This document shows, in pieces, positions 8,331 to 16,345 of a stretch of DNA of 64,000 nt. The translations under genes were made by a program, and so were the position numbers. Positions within the stretch are counted from its first letter, which is position 1, and each line of letters begins with the position of its first letter. Origin of the DNA: Desulfuribacillus alkaliarsenatis (GTDB taxonomy: Bacteria; Bacillota; Bacilli; Desulfuribacillales; Desulfuribacillaceae); NCBI RefSeq assembly GCF_001730225.1, contig NZ_MIJE01000032.1:1-64000 (forward strand), in the 5' to 3' direction. The notes beneath the pieces are model-generated. The model was not told where the DNA came from and ran no database searches. It saw nothing but the letters and a program-made list of their open reading frames with translations.

Positions 8331-9155
8331 TTATTTTATAGTAAATTCTGCAAATATTGTTTTTTCTAAGTCCGTACCAGCAGCTCTAAAATTCTTTGAT
8401 ACACGGTAGTGCCCACTTCTTAAATGATAGGTATTTAGAGGTTGAACGTATGTTTCACCAGGTTTAATTTGTAGTCCTTCTAATGTAAAGCCAAACGTAC
8501 TTGTTATCTCTTTCCACTTATCTTCTCTAAGAAGTTCTATTGTATACGGTCTTCCAAACTCTAAAATAGTTGGTCCATTATTTCTAATTTCAATTTCAAC
8601 ATTTCTATTTCTTAAATATCTCTTTTTATTCGTTTTCATTTCAGCATGTAACTCTTGTATGGGTACATAGATGAATGCTCCTAGTGTGTTTTTAATATCT
8701 TCATCTTGAATAAATTCTACAATTAATAAATATAATGCATTTTCTGTCAAGGGTAGCTCGTATGAGTAGTTTATTCTGTCTTTCGGGGTCTGACTAGTAT
8801 AAATAAATTCATCCTTTATGTCTGTAATATTATATTCTTGATCTACTTTAAATAATTGTATATGTATTGTTATATCCATTAGAATACGGCTGCCACTAAA
8901 GCCAATTACTTCACCGGGCTTTGTTATACCCATTGAAAAACTGAAATCTAGTTGATTTTCTCTAAGCCAATCAATATTAGGATGACCAAAAGGCGTTACA
9001 TCCGTATATTTAATTGATTGAAAAGCATAAAAATCTGTTTCTTCGTAGTAATTATCTTCTACCTCTATTATCTCTATACCTGACTTGCAACCAATACTAG
9101 CTATTGCCAAAAATATAATAGCAAATATTAATTTGTATTTTTGCGCTCTTTTCAT
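8331..9155 (-). CDS. lipoprotein with C-terminal bacterial Ig-like domain
   Basis: The 274-residue protein starts with MKRAQKYK, a hydrophobic helix and the lipobox ASIGC, so it should be anchored on the outer face of the membrane. The last 100 residues show the pattern of the bacterial Ig-like domain found in many Bacillota lipoproteins: NNGPTILEFGRPYTIE, then LQIKPGETYVQPL, then LRSGHYRVSKNF and a closing beta strand. The middle part looks beta-rich. The nearest AGGGAG is about 13 bases from the ATG, so initiation may be weak. The partner and ligand are unknown. Confidence 0.72.
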   Translation of the reverse strand: MKRAQKYKLIFAIIFLAIASIGCKSGIEIIEVEDNYYEETDFYAFQSIKYTDVTPFGHPNIDWLRENQLDFSFSMGITKPGEVIGFSGSRILMDITIHIQLFKVDQEYNITDIKDEFIYTSQTPKDRINYSYELPLTENALYLLIVEFIQDEDIKNTLGAFIYVPIQELHAEMKTNKKRYLRNRNVEIEIRNNGPTILEFGRPYTIELLREDKWKEITSTFGFTLEGLQIKPGETYVQPLNTYHLRSGHYRVSKNFRAAGTDLEKTIFAEFTIK

Positions 9156-9282
9156 AGAAGAATATTAACTCCCTTCTAAATTCCTCCTACTTTTCTTATT
9201 TTCCACGTTAATATGCCACTATATATTACAGGAGATATCATCTATAGCAGTGAATGAAAATATATAATACCTCTATGTAATA

Positions 9283-9312
9283 TTTGACAATTTCACATTA
9301 TTACTTTATATT
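9283..9312 (+). promoter_or_regulatory. sigma-A type promoter for the 9359-10346 gene pair
   Basis: A consensus TTGACA (9283-9288) is followed after 18 bases by TATATT (9307-9312). It sits 47 bases before the first gene of the pair and is overlapped by a palindromic operator. Confidence 0.7.
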
Positions 9313-9340
9313 ATAAAGTAACTGCTTTGCATTATAAAGT
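9303..9340. promoter_or_regulatory. candidate operator: palindrome plus extra half-site
   Basis: ACTTTATATTATAAAGT (9303-9319) is a perfect palindrome around one central base and covers the -10 region. The half-site TATAAAGT recurs at 9333-9340, 21 bases after the first copy (9312-9319), about two helical turns. The obvious candidate to bind here is the winged-helix protein encoded as the second gene of the operon, giving negative autoregulation. This is an inference from layout. Confidence 0.65.
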
Positions 9341-9358
9341 TAGTGGAGGGATAATTTT

Positions 9359-10060
9359 ATGGAAAAAACCGCATTAGCTGGTGCTTTGAAAGATATCAGC
9401 ATTATTAAAAAATCTATCGGAGAAAACAAAAGTCCTAATGGAAAAGTTTATAATTTTTTATTACTCTTTGGGAGTGTTAATTTAATATATTTCTTATTAT
9501 CAACAATTGGTGCTACCATGTTCTTTATGCTAAATAATTACTTTGTTTTTACACATACCTTAAAAGTAATTTTGTACATCTTGCTCTTTATTTATTTTGT
9601 AAAAATATATAATGAAGAAAAAACGAGTTCAAATAAATATTACCTCTGGTTTTTAAGCATATTTGCAGGGATTATATTTCTACTTCCATTGTTAATGCTT
9701 TTTATGCGATTTTTCACTAATTTTATTCTTGATGATTATAGGAACTTAGGAGAGTCTTTCCTGCATTTAAATAACATAAGTATGTTATCAAACATTCTAC
9801 TTTTTTGCTTAATTTTAACTTTATGTGGTTTCCTATTGAAAAAGCAAAGTATTTTTATTGTTTCGTCAATGATTTTTCTTATTTATTTAATAATTGCCGT
9901 GCCTTATAGTAAGGTGACATTTGACATTCCTTTTTCAAAAACACCAGACGTTTTTATTTCTTTGATAGGTATATATTATAATTTAGTGATATCGTTGGGT
10001 TACATTGTTATAGCTACTCTTATGATTCTAAAAAGGGATATTGCACATGGAACTAAATAA
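9359..10060 (+). CDS. polytopic membrane protein cotranscribed with a winged-helix regulator
   Basis: The 233-residue protein has a cytoplasmic N-terminus of about 30 residues followed by roughly six hydrophobic helices. No catalytic motif was recognised. GGAGGG lies eight bases before the ATG. Its 3' end overlaps the start of the regulator gene by 14 bases, so the two are translationally coupled. Pairs of a small polytopic protein with a MarR/PadR-like regulator are common in Bacillota, and the membrane partner may sense or export something or sequester the regulator. None of this is shown here. Confidence 0.7.
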   Translation: MEKTALAGALKDISIIKKSIGENKSPNGKVYNFLLLFGSVNLIYFLLSTIGATMFFMLNNYFVFTHTLKVILYILLFIYFVKIYNEEKTSSNKYYLWFLSIFAGIIFLLPLLMLFMRFFTNFILDDYRNLGESFLHLNNISMLSNILLFCLILTLCGFLLKKQSIFIVSSMIFLIYLIIAVPYSKVTFDIPFSKTPDVFISLIGIYYNLVISLGYIVIATLMILKRDIAHGTK

Positions 10061-10346
10061 CATTCCTGAAGCTTTTACTCTACCTTTGAGGTTGTCGTTA
10101 ATAAGTTCTTTAGTTAGTAGTGAAAAAACCTTTAATGAAATAAAAGAGATTACAAAAGCAACTGATGGTAATATAAGTGTTCAGTTATCAAAGTTAAAAA
10201 AATGGGGATATATCGAATCAAAAAAAAGTGTAATCGACCAAAAAAAACAGACTATTTACTCTATCACAGAGTTTGGAATGAACAAATTAGAAGAGTATGT
10301 TGTTCTATTAGAAGCTATAGTTAATCGTTCTAATGAAACCCCGTAA
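10047..10346 (+). CDS. winged-helix transcriptional regulator (HTH_34/MarR-like)
   Basis: A 99-residue DNA-binding protein. The fold is seen in RLSLISSLVSSEKTFNEIKEITKATDGNISVQLSKLKKWGYIE (helix-turn-helix with recognition helix around NISVQLSKL), followed by a beta wing (SVIDQKKQTIYSITEFG) and a C-terminal dimerisation helix. Size and layout match the single-domain winged-helix group of MarR/ArsR-like regulators. The ATG at 10047 is preferred to a TTG at 10041, with AAGGG nine bases upstream. It probably represses its own operon through the TATAAAGT sites. Confidence 0.8.
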   Translation: MELNNIPEAFTLPLRLSLISSLVSSEKTFNEIKEITKATDGNISVQLSKLKKWGYIESKKSVIDQKKQTIYSITEFGMNKLEEYVVLLEAIVNRSNETP

Positions 10347-10374
10347 TGTCGTTGGGAAAAATGTATAATTTGCT

Positions 10375-10437
10375 TGTATACCGCGCAGGACGCGTTGCTT
10401 CATGCTCCCTATTGAACTAACGCATTCGTTTTTTTAT
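10375..10437 (+). terminator. weak terminator region after the regulator gene
   Basis: CGCG-CAGGA-CGCG and AACG-CATT-CGTT hairpins precede a run of seven T. The stems are short, so termination strength is uncertain. The region also separates this pair from the convergent gene ending at 10442. Confidence 0.4.
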
Positions 10438-10441
10438 ATGC

Positions 10442-11041
10442 TTACCTGCCTATTCGTTCAAGTGTGCTTGAGTAATAATCGTCAATAATTAGCATTGGTT
10501 CTTTTATAGACTGTAAGATGCTTTCTATGTCTAATAATTCATTTTCTTGTTCTTCATTAATGGTTCTAAAAACTGCAATAACGGCATCCATTTTCTCTTT
10601 CTCTTCACTACTTATAGAATAAGAATGATGTTCAAGAAACTTATTAGTCATACCAGATATAAATTCATCAACACGGAATAAACTGTACCATAATAAGTCC
10701 CAATCAGATGATGCATCTCCCATATGTATGGTTGAACTAGCAAATGAATAGGAGTAAATGCTTCTACTTTCTCCATTAACAATTCTCCAATTGTAAAACA
10801 ACTCGTTCTTCTCATCACTGATTTTTTCTTTCTCAGTAGTTAAATGAATAAATTCCTCCAGCCTATTAGCCAAATTATTTCCTCTAACAGATATCATTGA
10901 TAAATTGTCATAATTTCTATCTATACTCTGATTAACATAATGTCTGTACTCTAGGTGAACATAAATACTGTAAATAACAAAAACTCCAATTAACAAAATA
11001 AGAGCTACGTTTAAATGCTTTTTCAAATTTGTCTTCTTCAT
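10442..11041 (-). CDS. single-pass membrane protein of unknown function
   Basis: The 199-residue protein starts MKKTNLKKHLN and is followed by one transmembrane helix (about residues 10-27), then about 170 mostly helical, polar residues that would face outside. It is reminiscent of a sensor or helical bundle domain but matches no family that I can name. The ATG at 11041 is chosen because a GGGGGA run lies six bases upstream; an alternative ATG at 11053 has no such site. It stands alone between orphan genes. Confidence 0.65.
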   Translation of the reverse strand: MKKTNLKKHLNVALILLIGVFVIYSIYVHLEYRHYVNQSIDRNYDNLSMISVRGNNLANRLEEFIHLTTEKEKISDEKNELFYNWRIVNGESRSIYSYSFASSTIHMGDASSDWDLLWYSLFRVDEFISGMTNKFLEHHSYSISSEEKEKMDAVIAVFRTINEEQENELLDIESILQSIKEPMLIIDDYYSSTLERIGR

Positions 11042-11198
11042 ATAATCCCCCATTGGCTACTTTAGCTTCCGCGCCCTTGCGATGATATTGTATTATGAGC
11101 TTTGCTAACAAGTACACTGCTATTAGGTATATTTAGATGGTACAAAATATAGGCTATTGTGCCTCATTTTAATTTTCTTGCCAAAACACTTCATTATA

Positions 11199-11954
11199 TC
11201 AAGTTCCGTTAACATCTTTTACAACTTGGAAAATATCGTCTCCCTTTTGCCACTTGCTGTAGACTTGTATTGGTTTACGACCTCTAAAATCTTGTATAAT
11301 ATTGGAACCTACAATTATCAGTAATGTTATGATTCCATACTTCCATGGCTGACTTACTAAATCCACCGATATAAAATATTTATTTTGATGTGTTTCGTTT
11401 ACCCTTAATCCATTAGATAGATATCTTATTAAAACTGACTCTTCAGAATTAAACCCCACTGACACCATATATATGCCAAAAATACCGTCTCTTATGGTTG
11501 TTCTGTATGAGTTATCTATAGGTATTAAAGGTGCTTCATCGAATGGGTATTTTGGTCTCATATCTCCGAAAACATTCTTTTCAAAATGGAATACACGGGC
11601 TTCTTCTTTTTCATTTACTCGATAAGAGCCTACGAATAAGTGATTAAAGTTCATTCCATAACTGTCCATAATTTTAAAACTTCCTGAATCAAACTCGATT
11701 CCTGATTTTTGAATTTCCTTTTCTAATATTTCATTAAAGCTAAGCTTCCCTTCTTCGCTTATACTGCTTTGATCTTTGATATAATAAGATGGCATAGGAA
11801 GAATAACTCCCCCTATAAATATTACTAACATTGCTATACAAATGAAAATAATTATTAATTCAAAACCAAAAATACGAATATTTATTCCTTTAACATGGTA
11901 TATAATCGTTATCACTAGCATGATTAATAAAATTAATGAGAGAATCCATATCAC
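11199..11954 (-). CDS. membrane protein with three hydrophobic segments, unknown function
   Basis: The 251 residues include two N-terminal transmembrane helices (about 2-21 and 30-53), an external domain of about 140 residues, and a third helix near 212-228 (YGIITLLIIVGSNII) followed by a short basic cytoplasmic tail. The start is a GTG at 11954 with AGGAGGG about ten bases upstream. I recognise no catalytic motif. It is one of a run of unrelated envelope proteins in this accessory region. Confidence 0.65.
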   Translation of the reverse strand: MIWILSLILLIMLVITIIYHVKGINIRIFGFELIIIFICIAMLVIFIGGVILPMPSYYIKDQSSISEEGKLSFNEILEKEIQKSGIEFDSGSFKIMDSYGMNFNHLFVGSYRVNEKEEARVFHFEKNVFGDMRPKYPFDEAPLIPIDNSYRTTIRDGIFGIYMVSVGFNSEESVLIRYLSNGLRVNETHQNKYFISVDLVSQPWKYGIITLLIIVGSNIIQDFRGRKPIQVYSKWQKGDDIFQVVKDVNGT

Positions 11955-12057
11955 AGCTTAAATCCCTCCTATTTCTTTTACAGTCACATAACTATCTAAG
12001 CAATTAATTTATTATTTTCTTTTTCAATTAAAAATCCCAAATATAACTCTCTGATAT

Positions 12058-12135
12058 TGGCATTTGCACATAACGTTTGGCATTTGCAACGTCCATTGGC
12101 CTTAGATAACTCCTAGCTTTGGTCAGTGTATGTGG
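12058..12135. repeat. intergenic repeat R1 with internal duplication
   Basis: GGCATTTGCA occurs twice here, 21 bp apart (about 12058 and 12079). The following block starting TTAGATAACTCCTAGCTT (12102-12135) recurs with a few changes at about 12968-13000. Such blocks between unrelated small genes suggest a decayed mobile or recombination sequence. Confidence 0.55.
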
Positions 12136-12149
12136 TGCGGCGAACTAGA

Positions 12150-12320
12150 CTATTGTTTTTTAAAAAGAAAATTAGTTATCGTCCCAAATATTAAAGCAGG
12201 GATAATTGCTAAAATTGCTATATATAAAATACTAACCATATCCAGATACATTAAATTCATTATAAATAACATTACATGTATAACATAGAAAATTATATAA
12301 TCTATCTTTCTAAACTTCAT
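12150..12320 (-). CDS. 56-residue membrane protein
   Basis: A short gene with GGAGGG five bases before its ATG. The peptide starts MKFRKIDYIIFYVIH and contains two hydrophobic helices (about 8-25 and 30-50), ending FLFKKQ. No family was recognised. It is shorter than many gene callers accept, but the ribosome binding site and the clean two-helix pattern support it. Confidence 0.6.
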   Translation of the reverse strand: MKFRKIDYIIFYVIHVMLFIMNLMYLDMVSILYIAILAIIPALIFGTITNFLFKKQ

Positions 12321-12372
12321 ATAAACCCTCCAACCATCAAATTATAAATATAGTAACTATTTACAGTTAAAA

Positions 12373-12915
12373 CTATTTTACTTCTTTGACCATAAAAACA
12401 TCTACCTTGCCATCCCATTCAACCATTACCTTTATACTGTCAGCAAAATCAGCTATATCATTAGAAATAGTTTCCCTGTAAGTGAATGTTTGTGTCCTAT
12501 CATCTTTTGGTAAACCTCCGCCTCCTCCAATCACAGTAATTGTCGGTTCACTAGAATCACCATGAAACAATATATTATCGGAACTAAAGTGATCACCACT
12601 AAAGACATCGCCGACAAACTCTGCATCTTTATGTGCCCACCAATATCTGTATAACAGTATCTTATTATCTTTAACTTCCGAATAATCTCCCAAAAAAGAA
12701 ATTGATACGTCGACCGTATGCGTATTAGTAGAGGTAGAATTTACTGCAAATTCCGCCTTCCAATCAGTTCCTTCGCCGACATATATTGTTGAAATCCGAT
12801 CTCTTTCATTTTCGCAACCTGAAAATATTAAACTTCCAAACAATATTAGCATGATAAATAATCCCATTTTTTTAAATTTGAAAAAATGAATACGTTCAAT
12901 TATATTTAACAACAT
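12373..12915 (-). CDS. orphan lipoprotein
   Basis: The 180-residue protein has a basic N-region (FFKFKKMG), a hydrophobic core and the lipobox IFSGC, so it is likely anchored outside the membrane. The mature part is beta-rich with a glycine run (IGGGGGLP) and ends VMVEWDGKVDVFMVKEV. I see no known domain. GGAGG lies about ten bases before the ATG. It follows the small membrane protein pattern of this region and shows no operon partner beyond the 56-residue gene 52 bases downstream. Confidence 0.68.
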   Translation of the reverse strand: MLLNIIERIHFFKFKKMGLFIMLILFGSLIFSGCENERDRISTIYVGEGTDWKAEFAVNSTSTNTHTVDVSISFLGDYSEVKDNKILLYRYWWAHKDAEFVGDVFSGDHFSSDNILFHGDSSEPTITVIGGGGGLPKDDRTQTFTYRETISNDIADFADSIKVMVEWDGKVDVFMVKEVK

Positions 12916-12967
12916 TAATTTTTCTTCCTCCGATTAAATTAATTTACCTGCTTTGGAACCTTTAGGG

Positions 12968-13000
12968 TTAGATAACTCCTATCTTAGCTAGTGGATGTTG
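12968..13000. repeat. intergenic repeat R2
   Basis: This is a second copy of the block at 12102-12135: TTAGATAACTCCTATCTT, then AGTGGATGTTGG. The two copies sit upstream and downstream of the 12373-12915 lipoprotein gene. Beyond it (13020-13140) is a GC-richer stretch with short hairpins such as GCAGCAGAACGCTGC and no gene. Confidence 0.5.
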
Positions 13001-13165
13001 GCATGATTACTCCATGCTATTACTCAAAGACTTGCTTCCTGATTGCCCCTTGTGCAGACGCTTGGTTAAGCGGCGGTCTCTGCCCCACAGCTAAGAGCAG
13101 CAGAACGCTGCGGCCTAAAATATATCTTTGCTTTCATAAAATAATACAGGGTTTATGTCGTTAAA

Positions 13166-13333
13166 TTACATTTTATTTTGATTTTCAATCCTACTAAGTA
13201 TTCTCTCGATATTCCCCAGTCTGTTTGAAACATTTCGAAAATATCGTACTACTAAAAATACGCTATAAGGTATTAACCCTAAAACTAATAAAGATATAAG
13301 TTGTATAAGCGCTGTTCCTAAGTCAAATTTCAT
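13166..13333 (-). CDS. 55-residue membrane-anchored coiled-coil peptide (paralogue 2)
   Basis: It begins MKFDLGTALIQLISLL, has one transmembrane helix (about 8-29), then VRYFRNVSNRLG and the charged helix NIERILSRIENQNKM. It is paralogous to the 8101-8268 product along its full length. The ATG at 13333 is chosen from AAGGTG about nine bases upstream. The frame is open further up to 13579, but that part includes a repeated intergenic module. It also contains a short CPKR...CQSC segment that looks like the tail of a decayed zinc-ribbon gene. The same KQxELxG coding remnant precedes paralogue 1, so both loci derive from one ancestral segment. Confidence 0.72.
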   Translation of the reverse strand: MKFDLGTALIQLISLLVLGLIPYSVFLVVRYFRNVSNRLGNIERILSRIENQNKM

Positions 13334-13524
13334 TAACTCTTCACCTTCCAATTCAAATTGTTTAACATCTGTATAAATCGACCAACATGATTGACAAAGT
13401 CCATATTCAAAAAGATTATCTACCAAATCATCATTGCGTTTGGGACACTTGAAGTTAAAACTATTATTTAACCCGTGCTGGATGCGCGCTATAATTCCTA
13501 ATTGGTATAATAACATCGTGTTTC

Positions 13525-13608
13525 GCCAACAACATACCAATATCCTTCTGCATCGACAAAACTTCCCAATTTTCGACAAAATTAATACCCTGATGATTGT
13601 CAGGGTAG
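13525..13608 (-). repeat. copy C of the promoter-like intergenic module
   Basis: On the minus strand a perfect ACCCTGA...TCAGGGT hairpin with T-rich sequence is followed by two TTTTGTCGA boxes starting 20 bp apart, then GCAGAAGGATATTGG and GTTGTTGGCGAAA. It is closest to copy B at 6973-7058. It lies about 190 bases upstream of the second 55-residue peptide gene. Confidence 0.75.
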
Positions 13609-13656
13609 GTAACTTTATTATTTAATGAGTCTATTACACGCTATTAAGCACTATAT

Positions 13657-13697
13657 AAAGGCTACGCCCCCTTTGGTATCAAGGATTCGTAGCCTTT
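13657..13697. terminator. strong intrinsic terminator after the alarmone synthetase gene
   Basis: AAAGGCTACG (13657-13666) pairs perfectly with CGTAGCCTTT (13688-13697) around a 21-base loop. It lies just past the minus-strand gene ending at 13734. Confidence 0.75.
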
Positions 13698-13733
13698 TAA
13701 CTAACGTTTAAAGTGAGAGCTTTCTATTAATAA

Positions 13734-14486
13734 TCAATTAGTCTTATTTTTCATAATTGCTTGTACAAGCATTAATGGCAACTCCAATTTTTCATTATTA
13801 AGATAGAGATGGCTAATGTCGTCTTTTTCATTATATTGCTCTTTTAACGCACCAACTTCAATATGGATATTTTCCATTTTCTTATCAAGTTCTGCTACAG
13901 CAGCTGCTGCTTCTTTTAACTCATTCGTTAAACGCTTAGGAATATCTTTATTATATTTGTAAAAAATCTTATGTTCTAAGCTAGCCCAAAAATCCATGGC
14001 TATTGTACGTATTTGCAACTCTACATAAACATGCTCTATCCTATCTGACATAAATACAGGTATTTCTATTATATGATGGAGGCTTTTATAACCATTTTCC
14101 TTCGGATTTTTTATATAGTCTTTAGTCTCTATAAGTTTTATATCTTTTTGACTATTTAACATATCACTAATGATATAAATATCTGATAAGAACGAACAAG
14201 TAATGCGAATACCGGCGATGTCTTTGATTTCTTGTTTGAAAGATGTAAGAGATAAATCTATTTTCTTTCTTATTGCTTTTTTAAGTATACTTTCAGGAGT
14301 CTTTAACCTTGACCTTACGTGCTCAATCGGATTATATTCATTAATATACTGAAACTCTTGCTTCAATATATCTATTTTTGTATTTATTTCTGACAACCCA
14401 AACTTATAACACATCATGAATCTAGTTAATTCTTCCTTTAAACTTTTATAATGGTTAATATCTACCAATTTATTTGCTTGGTTCAT
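13734..14486 (-). CDS. small alarmone synthetase, RelQ/YjbM-like (p)ppGpp synthase
   Basis: It should transfer pyrophosphate from ATP to GDP or GTP to make (p)ppGpp in the cytoplasm. Its 250 residues carry the RelA/SpoT synthetase core: DIAGIRITC, DYIKNPKENGYKSLH and VELQIRTIAMDFWASLEHKI (about residues 85-175). There is no HD hydrolase domain or ACT/TGS region, as expected for the small synthetases. The C-terminal helices (KEAAAAVAELDKKM) resemble the tetramerisation helices of RelQ. It lies 36 bases after the chemotaxis receptor gene on the same strand. Only a weak GGGATG precedes the ATG. Confidence 0.88.
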   Translation of the reverse strand: MNQANKLVDINHYKSLKEELTRFMMCYKFGLSEINTKIDILKQEFQYINEYNPIEHVRSRLKTPESILKKAIRKKIDLSLTSFKQEIKDIAGIRITCSFLSDIYIISDMLNSQKDIKLIETKDYIKNPKENGYKSLHHIIEIPVFMSDRIEHVYVELQIRTIAMDFWASLEHKIFYKYNKDIPKRLTNELKEAAAAVAELDKKMENIHIEVGALKEQYNEKDDISHLYLNNEKLELPLMLVQAIMKNKTN

Positions 14487-14522
14487 GAATTATCAACATC
14501 CCATCTTAAAAGGTTTCTATGA

Positions 14523-16240
14523 TTATTTCAGCTTCAATTTTTTCATACTCTCAAGTACATCAACAGTTTGATTTTCTAGTGTATCAATGGTCGCAGCCAT
14601 TTGGTTTATATGTTGCATTTCATTTTCTAGTAACTGACTAATCAATTGACCTGTCTTTTTGTTGTCATCCGATGAATGTCGGAGTTCATTTATACTTTCA
14701 TATACTTCATTACTGTGGTCTGCAATTTCTTGAGATACGCTTGCTACATCACTAATCCGCTCTGCTACAAAACGTATGGAGTTGCTTATACCCTCAAACT
14801 TTTGTTCCACTACTTTCATGTGCTGTTTACTGTCTGATGTTTTATCAGAAACTTGTACCATGGATTGTTGAGTTGCCTTTATTCCTTCTTGCACATTTTT
14901 AATTAAAGTCGATATGCTTTCTGTTGATTTTGCTGATTCTTCCGCAAGTTTACGTACCTCTTCAGCAACTACAGCAAAGCCCTTTCCTTGCTCACCAGCT
15001 CTTGAAGCTTCAATCGAAGCGTTTAAGGCTAACAGATTTGTTTGTTTTGCAATAGCTGTTATTGTATCAATAATTGACGTGATCTGCTCTGATTGTTTTT
15101 CAAGATCATTCACATAAGATGACGCATTTTCTACCACAAAAACAACGCCATCGACGTGTTCTTGCATTATGTTAACTACCTGATTTCCTTCGTTCGCAAA
15201 TCTTTCTGTTTTAGTTACTTCATCAGTTATAATTAATAATTGATCTGAAACATCATTAATCCCTTCTTTTATTTCTTGGGTTTTGTTTGTTGCTACTGTT
15301 ACACCATTAGCTTGATCTTCCATACGAATTCCCATGTCTTTGATTCTTACATTCATAGCTTTAAACTCCGACGCAGTTCGTTGAAAAGATGCTAGAAATT
15401 CACGGTTTGATTCTGAAAGATTATTAGTTGATTCATCGACCTTCGATAGCAATTGTTGCATAGAATCAATCATTTGATTGGTGTATTTAGCAAGTTCTCC
15501 TATTTCATCATTTCGATCAATGTCAATTCTTTTAGTCAAGTCTCCATCCATATTAGCCAGTTGTTGCATTTTTTTTACTAATTGATGGATGGGTTTAACT
15601 TGCCTCTTGGCCATAAACCTAACAACAAACCATACTGAAAATAAACTTATCACCATAATAAAAATCAAAACAACAACCAAAATAAGTTGCAATTTCATAA
15701 GTACATCTGTATTCATGTCAAACCCTACAATTCCTAGTACTTCTGTTTCGGACTTTACTGGAACTAGAACTGTCATGTTTGACGATTGATCTAAATAAGC
15801 ACTACTAGTCTCAGTAGCAACTACCTCACCAGCAAGTAAAGCCTGATTAACAGTTTCATCACTCAAATTATAGATTGCACCTAGTGTGTGGGGTTGATTT
15901 GTTCCCTTGTCAATTGCATAAACCCAATCCCCTTGATCATTCAAAACTAACAAAAATAAATTTGGAATAATATCTTGTGTTCTCTCTTGTATGTATGCCA
16001 GTTGATCTGATATTTCCTGGTATCGTTCTTGTTCTGTATCTTGATTTCTTATTACTTCCTGCATATCTATCGTTTCCAACTCATTTCCCATAACATTTCC
16101 CATAATCGAAAACGTCAACTGTATTGCCTGAAAGACACTTGCTGTACAACAAAATAAAAAAATATACTAAAACTTAAAAATATAACTGCTAATAGAGCCA
16201 TTATCCTTCTCGTCCATTGTCTTTGAAGCAACTTAATCAT
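14523..16240 (-). pseudogene. methyl-accepting chemotaxis protein, frameshifted near its N-terminus
   Basis: The long frame (TTG at 16118 to 14523) encodes an extracellular Cache-like sensor part, a transmembrane helix ([22 protein letters not shown]), a HAMP domain and a full signalling domain with the [20 protein letters not shown] hairpin tip. It lacks the first transmembrane helix. That helix lies just upstream in another frame: from the ATG at 16240 the sequence reads MIKLLQRQWTRRIMALLAVI and continues to VVQQVSF. It then meets a stop at 16115-16117. One missing base near 16128-16131 would join the two into a normal receptor. Either the gene is freshly broken or the assembly has a single-base error. 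Confidence 0.8.
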
Positions 16241-16254
16241 CCTCTCTGTTTTTT

Positions 16255-16276
16255 GCGACCAGTCAGTCGCGACCTA
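16255..16276. promoter_or_regulatory. TetR-type operator on the chemotaxis gene side
   Basis: GCGAC-CAGTCA-GTCGC (16255-16270) is an inverted repeat resembling the palindrome next to the TetR gene. It lies between the receptor gene's promoter and its start, so bound repressor would block transcription. Confidence 0.65.
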
Positions 16277-16284
16277 GTAGTCTT

Positions 16285-16314
16285 ATGATATCATGTAGAA
16301 ATTTTCTTTGTCAA
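16285..16314 (-). promoter_or_regulatory. promoter of the chemotaxis receptor gene
   Basis: On the minus strand TTGACA (16309-16314) and TATCAT (16285-16290) are 18 bases apart, reading toward the receptor gene. The receptor-side operator lies immediately downstream. Confidence 0.6.
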
Positions 16315-16345
16315 TATAACTAAACAGCTAATAAGTGACAATTTA

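Noticed and set aside
10347-13165. Integron cassette array with attC sites
   Set aside because: Duplicated intergenic blocks exist, but I could not find paired core sites of the RYYYAAC/GTTRRRY form in a consistent layout, and no integrase gene is seen.
13334-13579. Upstream extension of the 55-residue peptide gene to a 137-residue protein
   Set aside because: The peptide's own ATG has a ribosome binding site, and the paralogue at 8268 starts at the same residue. The extension covers the repeat module and looks like decayed coding sequence.
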